From the NCBI GenBank assembly GCA_002049455.2, contig KV918951.1:62001-126000 (forward strand): 64,000 bases of DNA, in the 5' to 3' direction. This DNA comes from Porphyra umbilicalis (taxonomy: Eukaryota; Rhodophyta; Bangiophyceae; Bangiales; Bangiaceae). Under the pieces are notes generated by a model. The model saw only the letters and a list, made by a program, of their open reading frames with translations. It searched no databases and was not told the DNA's origin. Position numbers and translations under genes: made by a program. Below, piece after piece: positions 1 to 9,617 of this stretch; the stretch's first letter is position 1; each line of letters starts with the position of its first letter.

Positions 1-1765
1 CGGCGGTGGCGTCGGTGGTGGTGGCAGCGTCGGCCGGTGCGTCGGCGCTCTGGGAGTGGACCGTCATGGGCGGCTCGGGCGGCTGCCGCATGCGCCTGGA
101 CGCGGCGGTGGGGAGGGGCGGGCCGCTTTGGCGTTTGGGGCTTGGGGCGCGCCGGTGCCTGGGCGGCGCGTGCGGGTCACCCCCACGTTTGTCCCACGTA
201 CGTGCGGTTGCCGCCACGCGCACCCCGTGGGTCACGGCGTGCCGCGTTGCGTCGCCCCCGCGCGGGGGAGCGTGGGGCGGGCGCCCGCGCCTCACAACCT
301 GCCTCCATGGAGGGGCAGCGCAGCCGCGGCGGCGCACGCCGCCGCGGGGGCCTGGCCGGCCGCGGACGGCCGCGCGCGCGCCCGGCCGGTCGGTCGCGGG
401 ACCGGCAGGCGCGCCGCGCAACGTCACGGCCGGCGCGCGTCTGGCGCGCCGGCCGCCGGCCCGGCGTGGGTGGCGCCCAGGCCAGAGGTCAGCCCCGTGT
501 GGGGCGGCCCCCCGCGCCGCCCCACCGGCGCCCCTCCTGCAGACGGGTGCGCCGACGGCGCCGTCGGGCGCTCTGCCAGCGTCGCCGCCCCGCGCGGGGC
601 GGCGACCGCCCCAGTGGCGGCGGCCACCCGCCGCACCGCCCCCCGGCCGGGCGGCCGCAGGCGCCGCCGCGCGGGGCGGTCGACCGCCGCCCGCCCGCCC
701 GCCCGCGTGCGGTCGGTCGCCCGTGCCGCTCCGCCGCGCGGCCGCGGTGCGGCGCACCCCCCCCCCCGCCGCCCCGCGGGCGTGCGCCGCACGGCGGCCG
801 CAGCGGCGCGCGCGCCGCCCCACCCCCCGTCCCGCCCGTCGGTCGGCGGCGGGTGTGCGGGCGGGGAGGCGCAGGGCGGCAGCACGGGGGTGAGGCACCG
901 CGTCCGACGCGCGGCGGCGCGCGGCGGCGCGCCGACGCGCCGCTGACCGCCGCCGATGGCGGTCCCCGCCGCCGCCGCGGGGACGGCGGCGACGCCCGCG
1001 CGCGCGGCGGCGGGTCGTGGCCGACGCCCGCGCCGACGGGCGGGCGCGCCACGTCTGGGAGCACCGGCGGCGCGCGGGCGGCGGGCGTCCAGCGCCGCGT
1101 CCCCGTGGTGGACGCGCCCGTGACCTCCACCGCGTAGTAAACCGCACGCCCGGCCGCAGACCCGTCCCGCGCGCCTCTCCCCGGCGCGCGCGCAAGCGGA
1201 CCAATCTGCCACACGATTCAGTGGTTTTTTTGCGGGCGAGTCAAAGTTGCACCACGCACCGGCGGCCGACACGTGGTGACATGTCACAACCATTCCTGTG
1301 GCACAAACATCGACGATTTCGACGCTGTCACAGGCGGAACACGGGAATTGCCGTGAACATTCACGGCGTGGCGAGACGACTACTTCCACGCCCACCAATG
1401 GGACACTGGACAGTGTAGATTTTGGAGGCCCCCAAAATGGCCGTAAAAAAAAGGAGGCAGCCAGCTTTCCGATTGGGTCCGTCCACGCCGCCGAGCCGCT
1501 GTGGCGCCGATCCGCCCCCGCCGTCGACGTCACGGCCGTTGCCGGCGCCGACCCGCCGGCGCCGCGTCCCCCCTCCCCCCCCCCCCCTTGCCGCCCCCCC
1601 CCCACCCCCATTCGCACTTTCCCCCACCGTCGTCTGTGTCCCCCCCCCCCCCCCGTTCCTGCCCGTCGCGCCTGGGTGCGAGGCCCCCCCTGCGCCCCCC
1701 CCCCACCCCCCGCCCCCCCCGCCCGCCGCCCGCCCGCCCGCCCGCCCGCCCGCCCGCCCGCCGCC
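1..1765. other. GC-rich 5' intergenic region upstream of TIM44
   Basis: Positions 1-1140 are extremely GC-rich. All six frames stay open simply because stop codons are rare, and I recognise no protein, so no gene is called. Around 1140-1480 the composition drops locally, with AT-richer stretches and a CCAAT motif near 1395, which is where I would expect a promoter. From about 1567 to 1760 the + strand is dominated by C-tracts followed by a (CCCG)n run that ends just before the TIM44 start codon. Confidence 0.4.
1350..1367. promoter_or_regulatory. 18-bp palindrome in the putative TIM44 promoter
   Basis: GCCGTGAA-CA-TTCACGGC is a perfect 8-bp inverted repeat with a 2-bp spacer. It lies in the locally AT-richer stretch about 400 bp upstream of the TIM44 start and about 30 bp before a CCAAT motif. 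It could be a dimeric factor site; function is inferred only. Confidence 0.25.
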
Positions 1766-3088
1766 ATGTCGGCGAGCCGCCTGCCCGCCGCCGCGCGGCT
1801 CGCTGCGTGCCGCCTCGCCGCGCGGGCGCCCGCGGCCGGCCGTGGTGGCGCCGCCTGTCCATGGCGCCAGCCCCGTGCCCGCGTGCGGCCGTCGACGGCG
1901 GCGCGCCGTCGGTCGTCGGCGGCGGCGCGGCGGGGGTGGCGGCGGCGGCGGCGGCCGCCGTCGCGTCACGGCGGGCCCTGTCGACGCCCTCTGCGGGGCT
2001 GCCGGAACAACCAAAGCCCCCCGCGTCGGGCAACGTGCCGCCACCCCCGCCGCCGCCGCCGCCGCCGCCGCCGTCGCCGCCATTGGCGGCGGGTGCCCCA
2101 GACGCGGCCGGCGCTCCCAGCGGCGGCACCCCCCCCCCCCCGCCGCCGACACGGCCAGTGTCGATGGGGACACCCCCCCTTCCTCCTCCCCCCCCCCCCC
2201 GTCGGCGGCGGCGCCATTGGCGGTTTTTTCCGCGGCCTCCTCGGCGGCCGCGAGGCGGCCGTCGAAGACACGGTCGTTGCCGAGGCGGCCGCCGACGGCA
2301 CCCCCGCCCCCGCCGCCGGCCCGACCTCTGCCGAGCGCGCCGCGTCGCACGCGCTCGTCGTACAGCGGCGGCGGGCGCGGCGGGACGAGGGGGAGGAGGA
2401 AGCCGCCGACGGCGGGGACCCGACCATCCGCGGCAAACTCTTCTCCCGCTTTGCCGGCTCGGCGTTTATGCGGGGCGCCTTTGAGGCCAAGGACCGCGTC
2501 TCCCAACGCATGGAGGCGTCGGACGGCCGCGTCGCGCGGGCGGTGCGGTGGGCGTTTGCGGAAAACGAGCACGCGCAGGTCGTGCGGGAGATCCGCGAGT
2601 GGGACCCGGCGTTTGAGGTGTCGGCCTTCCTCGCCATGGTCGAAGCCGCCATGATCCCGCAGGTCCTCGACGCGTACCTCGCCGGCGACGTGGACGTCCT
2701 CCGCGGCGTGTGCACGGACGAGGCGTGGCGGATGCTCAAAGCGTCGTGCGTCGAGCGGTCGGCGGGGGGGTTTGTCATGGACCGCTCCGTGTTGGACGTT
2801 GGCGACGTGGAGCTGTCGTCGGCGCGCTTCCTCGGCGAAACGCCGGTGCTGATTGTGACGTTTACGGCGCAGCAGATCAACTGCGTGTACGACGCGACGG
2901 GGGCGGTTGTGGAGGGCGCCGTGGATGACATCCGCGCCGTCTACTACGCGTGGGCGCTCGTGCAAGAGGAGGAGGAGGAGGGGGAGGGCGACGACGACGA
3001 GGACGACGCCGCCAAGGCCAAACGCAAAGCCGCCCGCCCGTGGCAGCTGATGGAGATGGTCATCCGGGGGGCACACGGCACCATTTGA
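1766..3088 (+). CDS. TIM44: Mitochondrial import inner membrane translocase subunit TIM44
   Basis: TIM44 tethers mtHsp70 to the TIM23 channel on the matrix side of the inner membrane. The C-terminal ~230 residues carry the Tim44-like domain: a helix with RVARAVRWAFAENEHAQVVREI, then EWDPAFEVSAFL, a helix ending in VLDAYLAGDVDVLRGVC, and a beta-rich part with PVLIVTFTAQQINCVYD. Before it comes GGFFRGLLGG, typical of the TIM44 N-terminal region. The start at 1766 gives an Arg/Ala-rich presequence (MSASRLPAAARLAACRLAAR). The middle (about 1860-2200) is low-complexity, and codon choice there looks better in the +1 frame (from ATG 1861, with an RRALST presequence-like site), implying a frame change at the C-tract near 2188-2201. 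Length, about 440 aa, is normal. The acidic stretch EEEEEGEGDDDEDDAAK near the C-terminus is an insertion. The family call is sure; the N-terminus is not. Confidence 0.85.
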   Translation: MSASRLPAAARLAACRLAARAPAAGRGGAACPWRQPRARVRPSTAARRRSSAAARRGWRRRRRPPSRHGGPCRRPLRGCRNNQSPPRRATCRHPRRRRRRRRRRRHWRRVPQTRPALPAAAPPPPRRRHGQCRWGHPPFLLPPPPVGGGAIGGFFRGLLGGREAAVEDTVVAEAAADGTPAPAAGPTSAERAASHALVVQRRRARRDEGEEEAADGGDPTIRGKLFSRFAGSAFMRGAFEAKDRVSQRMEASDGRVARAVRWAFAENEHAQVVREIREWDPAFEVSAFLAMVEAAMIPQVLDAYLAGDVDVLRGVCTDEAWRMLKASCVERSAGGFVMDRSVLDVGDVELSSARFLGETPVLIVTFTAQQINCVYDATGAVVEGAVDDIRAVYYAWALVQEEEEEGEGDDDEDDAAKAKRKAARPWQLMEMVIRGAHGTI

Positions 3089-3629
3089 CGGCCGTGGTGG
3101 GGGGGGAGAGGGGGGTGAGGGGGGGGGGGGGGGGGGGGGGTTGGGAGAGACGCGCGCGTCCGTCAAAAGCGATTTTGTTTCCTCTCGGCCCCGGTGGGTG
3201 TGTGCCTGTGGTGCGCCGCCGCCGCGCGGCGGCGCGGCCGCCGACCGACGCCGCCGTCGCCGCGCCGCCGCGCCGCGGTCCGTGGCCCCACCGCGGCTGC
3301 ACGGCGCGGCCGCGCGCCGCACCGCCGCCCGGCCGCACGCCCGTCGGCGTCGGGGGCCTTGCGCCGACGGCGGGCCGCCGCGGCGGCCGCCGCCACACTG
3401 GCGGCCGCCGCCCGCGGCGGCCGCGCCGCCGCCCCCACCGACCCGCCGCGACGCGCGGCGGCCGGCGGTGCCGCCCGCCCGCCCACTGGCGACGGCGCGG
3501 CAGCGTCGGCGCGGCCGCCGCGCGGCGCGCGCGGGAGGGGGGGCCATTCCCCAGGGGGCGCGGCAACCCCCCCCCCCCCCCCCACTCCCCCTCCCCCCCT
3601 CCCCCCCCCCCCCCCCAGCGCCCCCCCCG
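3089..3629. other. Convergent 3' intergenic region with G-tracts and C-tracts
   Basis: This region separates the 3' ends of TIM44 (+) and the Alba gene (-). It opens with long G runs (about 3099-3140) and closes with long C runs (about 3569-3628). The sequence between is over 80% GC with no recognisable protein. Each gene therefore has poly-G on its own sense strand just after its stop. Confidence 0.5.
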
Positions 3630-4488
3630 CTACTCAAGCGGGGCCCCCTTCCCCCCCCCCCCCCCCCCCCCCCAGCGGGCGCCGCGACGCCCGGCACGTA
3701 GCCGGGCTCCCCCGCGCGTGCCGACAAATCCACCGCCAGCGTCATGATGATGCCCGGCGGCGGCTCGGGGGTGGCGCACGCCGACGCGGCGGCGGCGCCG
3801 TCGCCGTGCGCCCCCGCCGCCCCCGCGGGTGGCGGCGGCGGCCGCAAGTAGGCGACGGTGGAGAGGACGTCGACGGCCGGGCGGAGGGAGCGGAGGAGCT
3901 CGCACACCGACACGGCCTTGTGGATGACCGCGCCAGTGGCGACGAGCGTCACGCCCGTCGTGGCCGACGCGTCCTGCGCGCGCCGCGCCGCGGGGGGGGG
4001 GGGGGGGGTGCACAGCGGCAGCGGCGGGTGGCGCCGGGGGGGGGGAGCGCCGGGCGGGGAAGCACCACCACCCAAGAGTCGGGAGACGCGTGGGGCGGGA
4101 GGACCATGGTGGGAACAGAAAACAGACAAGAAAAAAAAAAAAGCGCCGGCGGTCAGTCGGCTGCGCCCATGCCGCGTTTGCCACGCGCCCGGCGGCACAC
4201 GGTGGCACGGCCGCCCGCACCGCCCCCGGGGGGACCCCCCCCCACCGACCACACCCGTCCACCGACGGGCGGCCGACGCGGCGTCTCCCCCCCCCCCCCC
4301 TCCCCGCCTGCCCCGCCCCGTCCGTACGATTAGGCGGAGGGCGACGGCCATGTAGTGGCGGATTTTGCCCTGCCGCGACAGCCGCACGACCGACGGGCCG
4401 GCCGGGTGGGGCGGCGGCCGGGCGGCGACCGCCCCCGCGGGGGGGGATGGGGGTGCGGGTGCGCCGCGTGGTCCGTGTCGACTTGCAT
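3630..4488 (-). CDS. Alba-domain nucleic-acid-binding protein, two exons
   Basis: Alba proteins bind RNA and DNA; in algae and plants they act mainly in RNA metabolism and chromatin. Exon 1 (4488-4328) ends with VRLSRQGKIRHYMAVALRLI, the Alba GKIRNY..ALxLL signature. Exon 2 (3973 downward) begins DASATTGVTLVATGAVIHKAVSV and continues to IIMTLAVDLSARAGEPGYVPG, the rest of the fold. The 354-bp intron 3974-4327 has GT (GTACGG) and AG (GCGCAG) ends; removing it restores exactly the usual 7-residue spacing before VTLVATG. A sense C18 tract (3991-4008 on the opposite strand) lies just before the acceptor. The ATG at 4488 (MQVDTDHAAHPHPHP) is one base out of frame with the domain, at a C8 run. The tail ends in a Gly run; the stop at 3630 also requires a change of frame at an 18-20 base tract. 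Domain identity is strong; both ends are uncertain. Confidence 0.75.
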
Positions 4489-4882
4489 GGCAGCCGTGGA
4501 GGCGGGGGGAAGGGGGGGGGTGCGCGTTGCGCGGGGGGGGGGGGAGGGGGGGGGGGCGCCGGCGGACCGGGGACGCCGCGGTGGCGTCGGCGCCGCACCC
4601 GCCGCGCCACGGCGCGCGGCGCGGCGCGGTAGAGCCGCGACCGGTGCCGCCGGCGGGGGTCTCGAGTCCCGATCGGCGCGCCGCGGATCGAGGTCCGCCC
4701 ACCACCGACACGTGGCGGTCGTGATCCACGCGACCGCGCGACTGCGCGTCACGCCGGCGCCACCGCCGCCGCCGGCGCGCGTCCCCCACGTGCGTGTGTG
4801 CCCGCCCTCCCCCCCGGCGGCTCCAACCCACCCGACGCTCGGCTGCCCCCCCCCCCCCCGCTCCCCAGCGCTCTCGGGCACG
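4489..4882. promoter_or_regulatory. Bidirectional intergenic region, Alba (-) / methyltransferase (+)
   Basis: About 390 bp separate two divergent starts (4488 and 4883). The Alba side holds G-tracts on the + strand (4503-4557) and the methyltransferase side holds C-tracts (4844-4859), so each gene has C-tracts on its own sense strand upstream. I see no TATA box. Confidence 0.4.
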
Positions 4883-6481
4883 ATGCCCCCCCCCCCCCCC
4901 CCCCCTGCGGACGCTCCCCCACCGCCTCGCGGCGGCCGCCGCCCTCCGCGCCCTCCCCGTCGCGGCCGTCGACCCGTACCTCCTCACGGCCACCCTCGGG
5001 GCCCTCACGGGCCTCCTCCGCACGACCTGCCCGACGACGGGTGCGTGGGAGGGGGCCATCCGGGGGCCACTCCTGTCCCTCCCCCCCCCCCCACCCGCGG
5101 CGGCCGAGGCGGCGGCGGCGGCGGCGGCACCCCCCCCCCGCCCCCGCCGCCGCCCCCCCCCGCACCTCCATCGCCGCCACCCGCCCCCGCGCGTTGGCGT
5201 GGGCGCGCGCCGAGTGGCTCGCCCGCCACCGGGGGACTGGTGGGCCCCCGCCGTTGCCGCGGCGGTGCCGGCGCGCGGCAAGGCCCTCCCGCGCCACGAC
5301 GAGCTGGTGTCCCTCCTCGGGCTGGGGGGCGGTCCGCCCCCCCCCGGGGGGGCGGGGGGTGCCCCCCCACCGGGGACCCCACCCGCCGCCGCCGCCGCCG
5401 CCGCCGCCCGCCACCGCCGCCCGCGGTGGCCCGAGCGCTCGGGGGCGGGGGGGGCGTGCCGGCGGGCGGTCGCCGCCGCAGCGGCGAGCGGCGGCGTCGC
5501 CCCCGCCCCCGCCCGCCCCGTGCTCGGTCGGCGGCGGGGGGGCGGTTGGGGGCGGCGGGGGCGCCCCCCTGTCAGACGTTGGCGCCGCCCTCCGCGCGCT
5601 CGGCGCGGGCATTGGCCGCGGCGGCGACCGCCTCGGCGCCGTCTGCGAGGCGTACGGCGTGGCAGAGGTGCTCAGCGCGGAGCTCGTCGACGCCCTCGCG
5701 TCCTACGTGCGGGGGCGGGCGGCGGCCAAGGCGGTCGCGGTGGCAACGGCGGCGGCGGGGGCGCCGGCGGGCACCGCCGCCGCCGCCGCCGCCGCTGCGG
5801 CGGGCGCCCCGCCCGGCGGCCGCGGCGGCGTGGCCGACGCGGCGGCGGCGGCGGCGGCGGGGGCGGCGGCGGCGCCCCCCCGCCCCCCCCCCCCCCCCCC
5901 CCGCCCCGTTTGCGGTCCTCGAAGTCGGCGCCGGCGACGGGGCGCTCGGGTGGCACCTCTCCGCGGCGCTCGCGTCGACCCCGACCATCACCGTTGCCGT
6001 CACCGACTCGCTCGCGCACACGGTCGTGGGCGGGGGCCCCCGCGGGCGCGGCGGCGGCGACGCCGCCGCCGCCGCCGCCTTCCCCGTGTCGGCCGTGGAG
6101 CAGGCGGCGGCGGTCGCCGCCGCCGCCCCCGACTTGGTCCTCGCCGCGTGGATGCCCGCCGCCGTCGACTGGACGGCGGGGTGGCGGGCGGCGGGGGTGC
6201 GCGAGTACCTGCTCCTCGGCGAAGCCGACGACGGGTGTTGTGGGTGTAACTGGCGCACGTGGGGGAACCCGGCGTGCGCGCCGGCGGCGGCGGTGCGGGC
6301 GGTGGCGGCGGCGGGGGGGGGGGGGGGGGGGGGGGGTGCCCGTCCCCCCGTCGCGCGCCGACGGCTACACGCGGCTCGACGTGCCGGCGGTCGGGGTGTG
6401 GTCGGTGAGCCGTTTTGACGCGGCGGGCGTGCGGAATTCGGCGGCGGTTGCGTTTCGGCGGGGGGGGGGGGGGGGGGGTGA
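4883..6481 (+). CDS. SAM-dependent methyltransferase-like protein, frame-disrupted
   Basis: The strongest part is FAVLEVGAGDGALGWHLSAAL (about 5915-5975), a Rossmann-fold methyltransferase motif I. It is followed by DLVLAAWMPAAVDWTAGWRA and REYLLLGEADDGCCGCNWRTWGN (to about 6265), as in a plant/algal uncharacterised methyltransferase-like family. Further protein-like segments are LPHRLAAAAALRALPVAAVDPYLLTATLGAL (about 4918-5010), AWARAEWLARHR, DWWAPAVAAAVPARGKALPRHDELVSLLGL, LSDVGAALRALGAGIGRGGDRLGAVCEAYGVAEVLSAELVDALASYV (about 5575-5700) and a C-terminal DGYTRLDVPAVGVWSVSRFD. These lie in all three forward frames, with most switches at C or G tracts (C21 right after the ATG, C20 near 5884-5902, G27 near 6310-6336). 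Either the tract lengths are wrong in this assembly or the gene is broken. The stop at 6479 follows a G20 run; an alternative end is 6680. Confidence 0.6.
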
Positions 6482-6680
6482 GGGGTCCGCCGACGCGGCC
6501 GCCGCCGCCGGCCGCGCCGCCGTGCCGCCGGGCCGCCGCCGGTCGGCGAGCCGCCTTGACGCGGCGGGCCGCGCGGAATTCGGCGGCGGGCGCGTCTCGG
6601 CGCGGGGGGGGGGGGGGGGGGGGGGGGGTGGTCCCCGCCGACGCGCCCGCCCGACCGCCGCCGCCCGTGCGCGCGCGTGA
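6400..6680 (+). repeat. 141-bp tandem duplication at the methyltransferase 3' end
   Basis: The block starting GGTCGGTGAGCCGTTTTGAC at 6400 recurs, diverged, at 6541 (GGTCGGCGAGCCGCCTTGAC). Each unit includes GCGGAATTCGGCGGCGG and ends in a G-tract. The second copy has lost the protein-like codon pattern of the first, so it looks like a decaying duplication of the last coding segment. Confidence 0.7.
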
Positions 6681-7472
6681 CCGGTCGTGGCGGCGGGCGC
6701 GCCGGCCGACGGCGGCGGCGGGGCCGCCCGCCGCGGGCGCCGCGTCGGCAGTGGCGGGGCGGCCGCCCGCCGCCGGCGCGGCGCCGCCGGCGCGGCGTGC
6801 GCGCGGGGGTGGCGCGGCGGGGCTAACTAGAGGCACCGCCGCCGCGGGGCCGACGTCCGGGCGGGTGTGGCGCGCGCGCGTGCCCGCGCTCGTCCACAAA
6901 AAAACTCGCGGCGGCCGCGTCGTGACCGCTGGTGTCTGTGCGCCGCGTCGGTGTGCGCGTCCGCGGCACACCCCCGCCGGGTGGGCGACGCGAGGGCGGG
7001 AGCGGGCGCTCGCCTTCTTGTCCGTCGGCCGTGCACGGGGATTTATTGTTTAGCGCTGGCGCGCCGCGGATCGGCCCCTCATAAAGGATGTGGCCGCCGC
7101 CGCTGATCCGCGGCCGCGGCCGCAGTGCACCCGCTGCGACGCGCGGCCGCCCGATTGCGGGTGGCGGTGGCGCCGCCCCGCCGCGGCGACCGCATCCGCC
7201 ACCGGCGGCGCGGCGGCCACCGCGGCCGCCCCCGCGCGGCGGGGGGTGACGCGCGCCGCTCGCCGCGCGCCGCGAGGCGCGGCCGCGTCACGGCGGCGCG
7301 GGTGGGTGTCGGCGGGCCTCTTTTGGCCGCCCGTCCCCCCTTTTCATCCCCGCCCCGCCCCCGTCGTCCCCGCCCCCTACCGTGTGTGTTTTGTTGGTGT
7401 GCCGCCCGCGCCCCCCCCCCCCCCCCCCCCTGGGTTGGTCGCCCCCGCCCGGTGCGCGCCGCGTGCGCGACC
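6482..7472. other. Intergenic region, methyltransferase to toroid protein
   Basis: It contains the second copy of the tandem repeat, a G-tract (about 6603-6628), and then GC-rich sequence with no recognisable protein. Around 6820-7080 the composition relaxes (AACTAGAGG, ACAAAAAAAC, TTTATTGTTTAG). C-tracts at about 7410-7429 precede the next gene. No RNA gene seen. Confidence 0.4.
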
Positions 7473-8039
7473 ATGCCCGCGGGCCTGCCGTTGGCCGCCA
7501 CGCGGCGGCGCGCGCGGGGCTTGCGGCGGTTGGCCGCCGCGGCGCGGCGGGCGCTCCCCCCCCCCGCCACCGCCGCGGTCGCCGGCGCCGCCGCCGCCGC
7601 GGCGGCGCTCGTCTGCCTCGCCGCCTATGGCCTGTGGCCCCCCCCTCGGTCGCCGACGGCGACGCTGCCGCGGTCGCCGCCGCCGCCGTGGCGGCGCTCC
7701 CCCGGCGGGTCCCCCCCCCCCCCTTTGATGTGGGCGCCCTGACGGGGGGGTACCCCCCCCCGGCGGACCTCACCACCTTTGCCACCGCCGCCGTGGGGTA
7801 CCTCGTCCGCGCCGGCCGCCCCGACGGCTCCTTTACGTACGAGGTGCGGGTGGCGGGGGACGGCCGCGCCGTTGCCGGCGCGGGGTACAACACCCTGCGC
7901 CACGCGGGCGCCGTGTACGCCCTCGGGGACGCGTGCTTGGACGGGGCGGGCGTCGGCTCGGGCGCGTGTGTGGGGGCCAACGCGACCATGGCGCGCGCGT
8001 GTGAGTGGCTCCTCCGCGTCGCCGTGCGCCCCGTGCCCG

Positions 8040-8083
<44 letters not shown>

Positions 8084-9225
8084 CGGCGGCGGCGGCGCGG
8101 CGGCGGCGCCGTCCGCCTCGGCGTTTGGTCCAAGCCCCGCGTGGAGCGCGCGGACGCGTCGCGCGGGGAGGAGGAGCTTGGGGAGGTGCGCCTGGGGGGC
8201 CTCGGCCTCGGCCTCGTCGCCCTCTCCACCTGCGCGCGCCTCGGCGACGGGGGCGGGGACGGGGCGGCGGTCGCCGGCGGCGTGCCGCCGGCGGTCCTCG
8301 ACGGCCTCGCGGCGACGCTGACGGGCGCCATGCAAAAGCCCGACGGCGGGTTTTACTCGTACATGGACGCGGGCGGCACCCCCAACGACCACAAGGTGTC
8401 CCTCTACTACCCGGGCGAGGCGGTCCTCGGCCTCCTCTCCGTCTACGCCGTGCGGGGGGACCCGACGCACCTCGTCGCCGCCGTGCGGGGGCTCGAGGCG
8501 CTCGCGTCGGCGCGCGCGGCGCTGCGCGCCCCCACCTTGCCGTGTGACCACTGGGCGCTCGTTGCGACGGCGGCGCTGCTCCGCACGCCGGCTTTCACCG
8601 CCGTCTATGGGCCGGGGGGCACGCGGCCGCGGCGGCGGCGGGCGGCGGCGCTCACCGCCGCCGCCGCCCGCCTCACCGCGTCGTGCGTGGCGCGCGACGC
8701 GGCGCGCACGCCGCGCGCGAGCGGGGCCGTGTGTTCCCTCGCCACTGGGCTGGAGGGCACCTACGCGGTGCTGCCGCACCTCGCCGCCGCCGCCGCCGCC
8801 GCGGCGGGCGGGTCGACGACGGCGGGTGCGGGTGCGGGGGGGGGCGACGACGACGCGGCGCTCATCCGCACCGCCTTTTGCCTCGGCCAGCGGACCGTTG
8901 GGGAGGTGGTCGCGGCGCAGCGGCGGGGTGCGGGGGCGGGTGCGGGTGCGGGTGCGGCGCTGGCGGGCGCCGTCGCGGGGCGGGTGGAGCTCGTGCGCGT
9001 CGGCCCCGACGCGGCGGGCGCCGCGCGGCGGGTCGTCCGCGCCACCGACGGCGTGTTTCGGGTCGACTCGACGCAGCACGCGCTGTCGGCGGTGGTGGCG
9101 TACGTGCGGGCGGGGGGGCGGGGGGGGGGGGGGCACCTCCGCGCCCTCGCCTGCGCGGCGGGGGGGGGGCCCCCGCGCGTCTTTCGCACAGAGTCGCTGG
9201 TGGCAGAGGGCGGGGGGGGGGGTGA
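7473..9225 (+). CDS. Membrane-anchored alpha/alpha-toroid protein of bacterial type
   Basis: After a basic N-terminus (MPAGLPLAATRRRARGLRR) comes a hydrophobic segment at about residues 33-54 (AVAGAAAAAAALVCLAAYGL), probably a single membrane anchor with the rest outside or in the lumen. The body has repeated helical-hairpin signatures: RPDGSFTYEV, YNTLRHAGAVYAL, LGGLGLGLVALSTCARL, KPDGGFYSYMDAG, VSLYYPGEAVLGLLSVY, CDHWALVATAALL, RVDSTQHALSAVVAY. The YN.LRHAG, YYPGEA and DHWAL blocks are typical of bacterial uncharacterised alpha/alpha-barrel proteins related in fold to six-hairpin glycosidases; I cannot name a substrate. The frame shifts by one base at the C8 run near 7636, just after the anchor, and the likely stop at 9223 follows a G10 run. 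A poly-Gly insert (GGC repeat, 8040-8085) interrupts the domain. Transfer from bacteria is possible. Confidence 0.6.
8040..8085 (+). repeat. (GGC)n trinucleotide repeat coding poly-Gly
   Basis: About 14 tandem GGC codons lie inside the toroid-protein gene, followed by GGC/CGG-rich sequence coding an Arg/Gly patch. It sits between two helical repeats and is probably a disordered loop of variable length. Confidence 0.7.
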
Positions 9226-9617
9226 GGCGCGCGGGGGGGGGGAGGGCGGGAGGGGGGGGGGGGGGGGGGTTGCGCCCTGCGGCGGCGGGCACCTGCGACA
9301 CGAGGCGGGGAGCGGGGAAGATGGGGGGGCGGGGGGAAGCGTGGCCGTGCGGCGTGCCGCCGGGCCCGCGGCGTGGGTCTTTCGCGCCACGGGGCGGCGG
9401 CGGGGACGGCCCAGCCGGCCGCCGACAAGCGCCGCACAAACGCCGCGCGTCGCGCCGACGCGCCGACAGGGGTGCGGCCGGCCGTGGCCAGCCGAGCGCA
9501 CCGCGGCCGCTGCCGTCGGCGGTCCCGTCGCAGCCCCCATTTTTTTTTTTTCTTCTTGTCCTCCCACGCGCGCCAAACCGCATTCCCCGACGGCGGCGCG
9601 CGCGCGGCGGCGGCGGC
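9226..9617. other. Convergent 3' region, toroid protein / ISY1
   Basis: It opens with G-tracts (9232-9271), continues as GC-rich sequence without recognisable protein, and has a T-tract (about 9541-9551) near the ISY1 end. No gene supported. Confidence 0.4.

Noticed and set aside
6-1137. Several overlapping long open frames on both strands in the first kilobase
   Set aside because: At this GC content stop codons are rare and all frames stay open; translations are Arg/Ala/Pro-rich noise with no family signature.
1361-5281. A 1306-codon minus-strand open frame
   Set aside because: Only the Alba exons within it are protein-like. The rest is antisense to TIM44 and spacers, open only because of GC content and an intron of length divisible by three.
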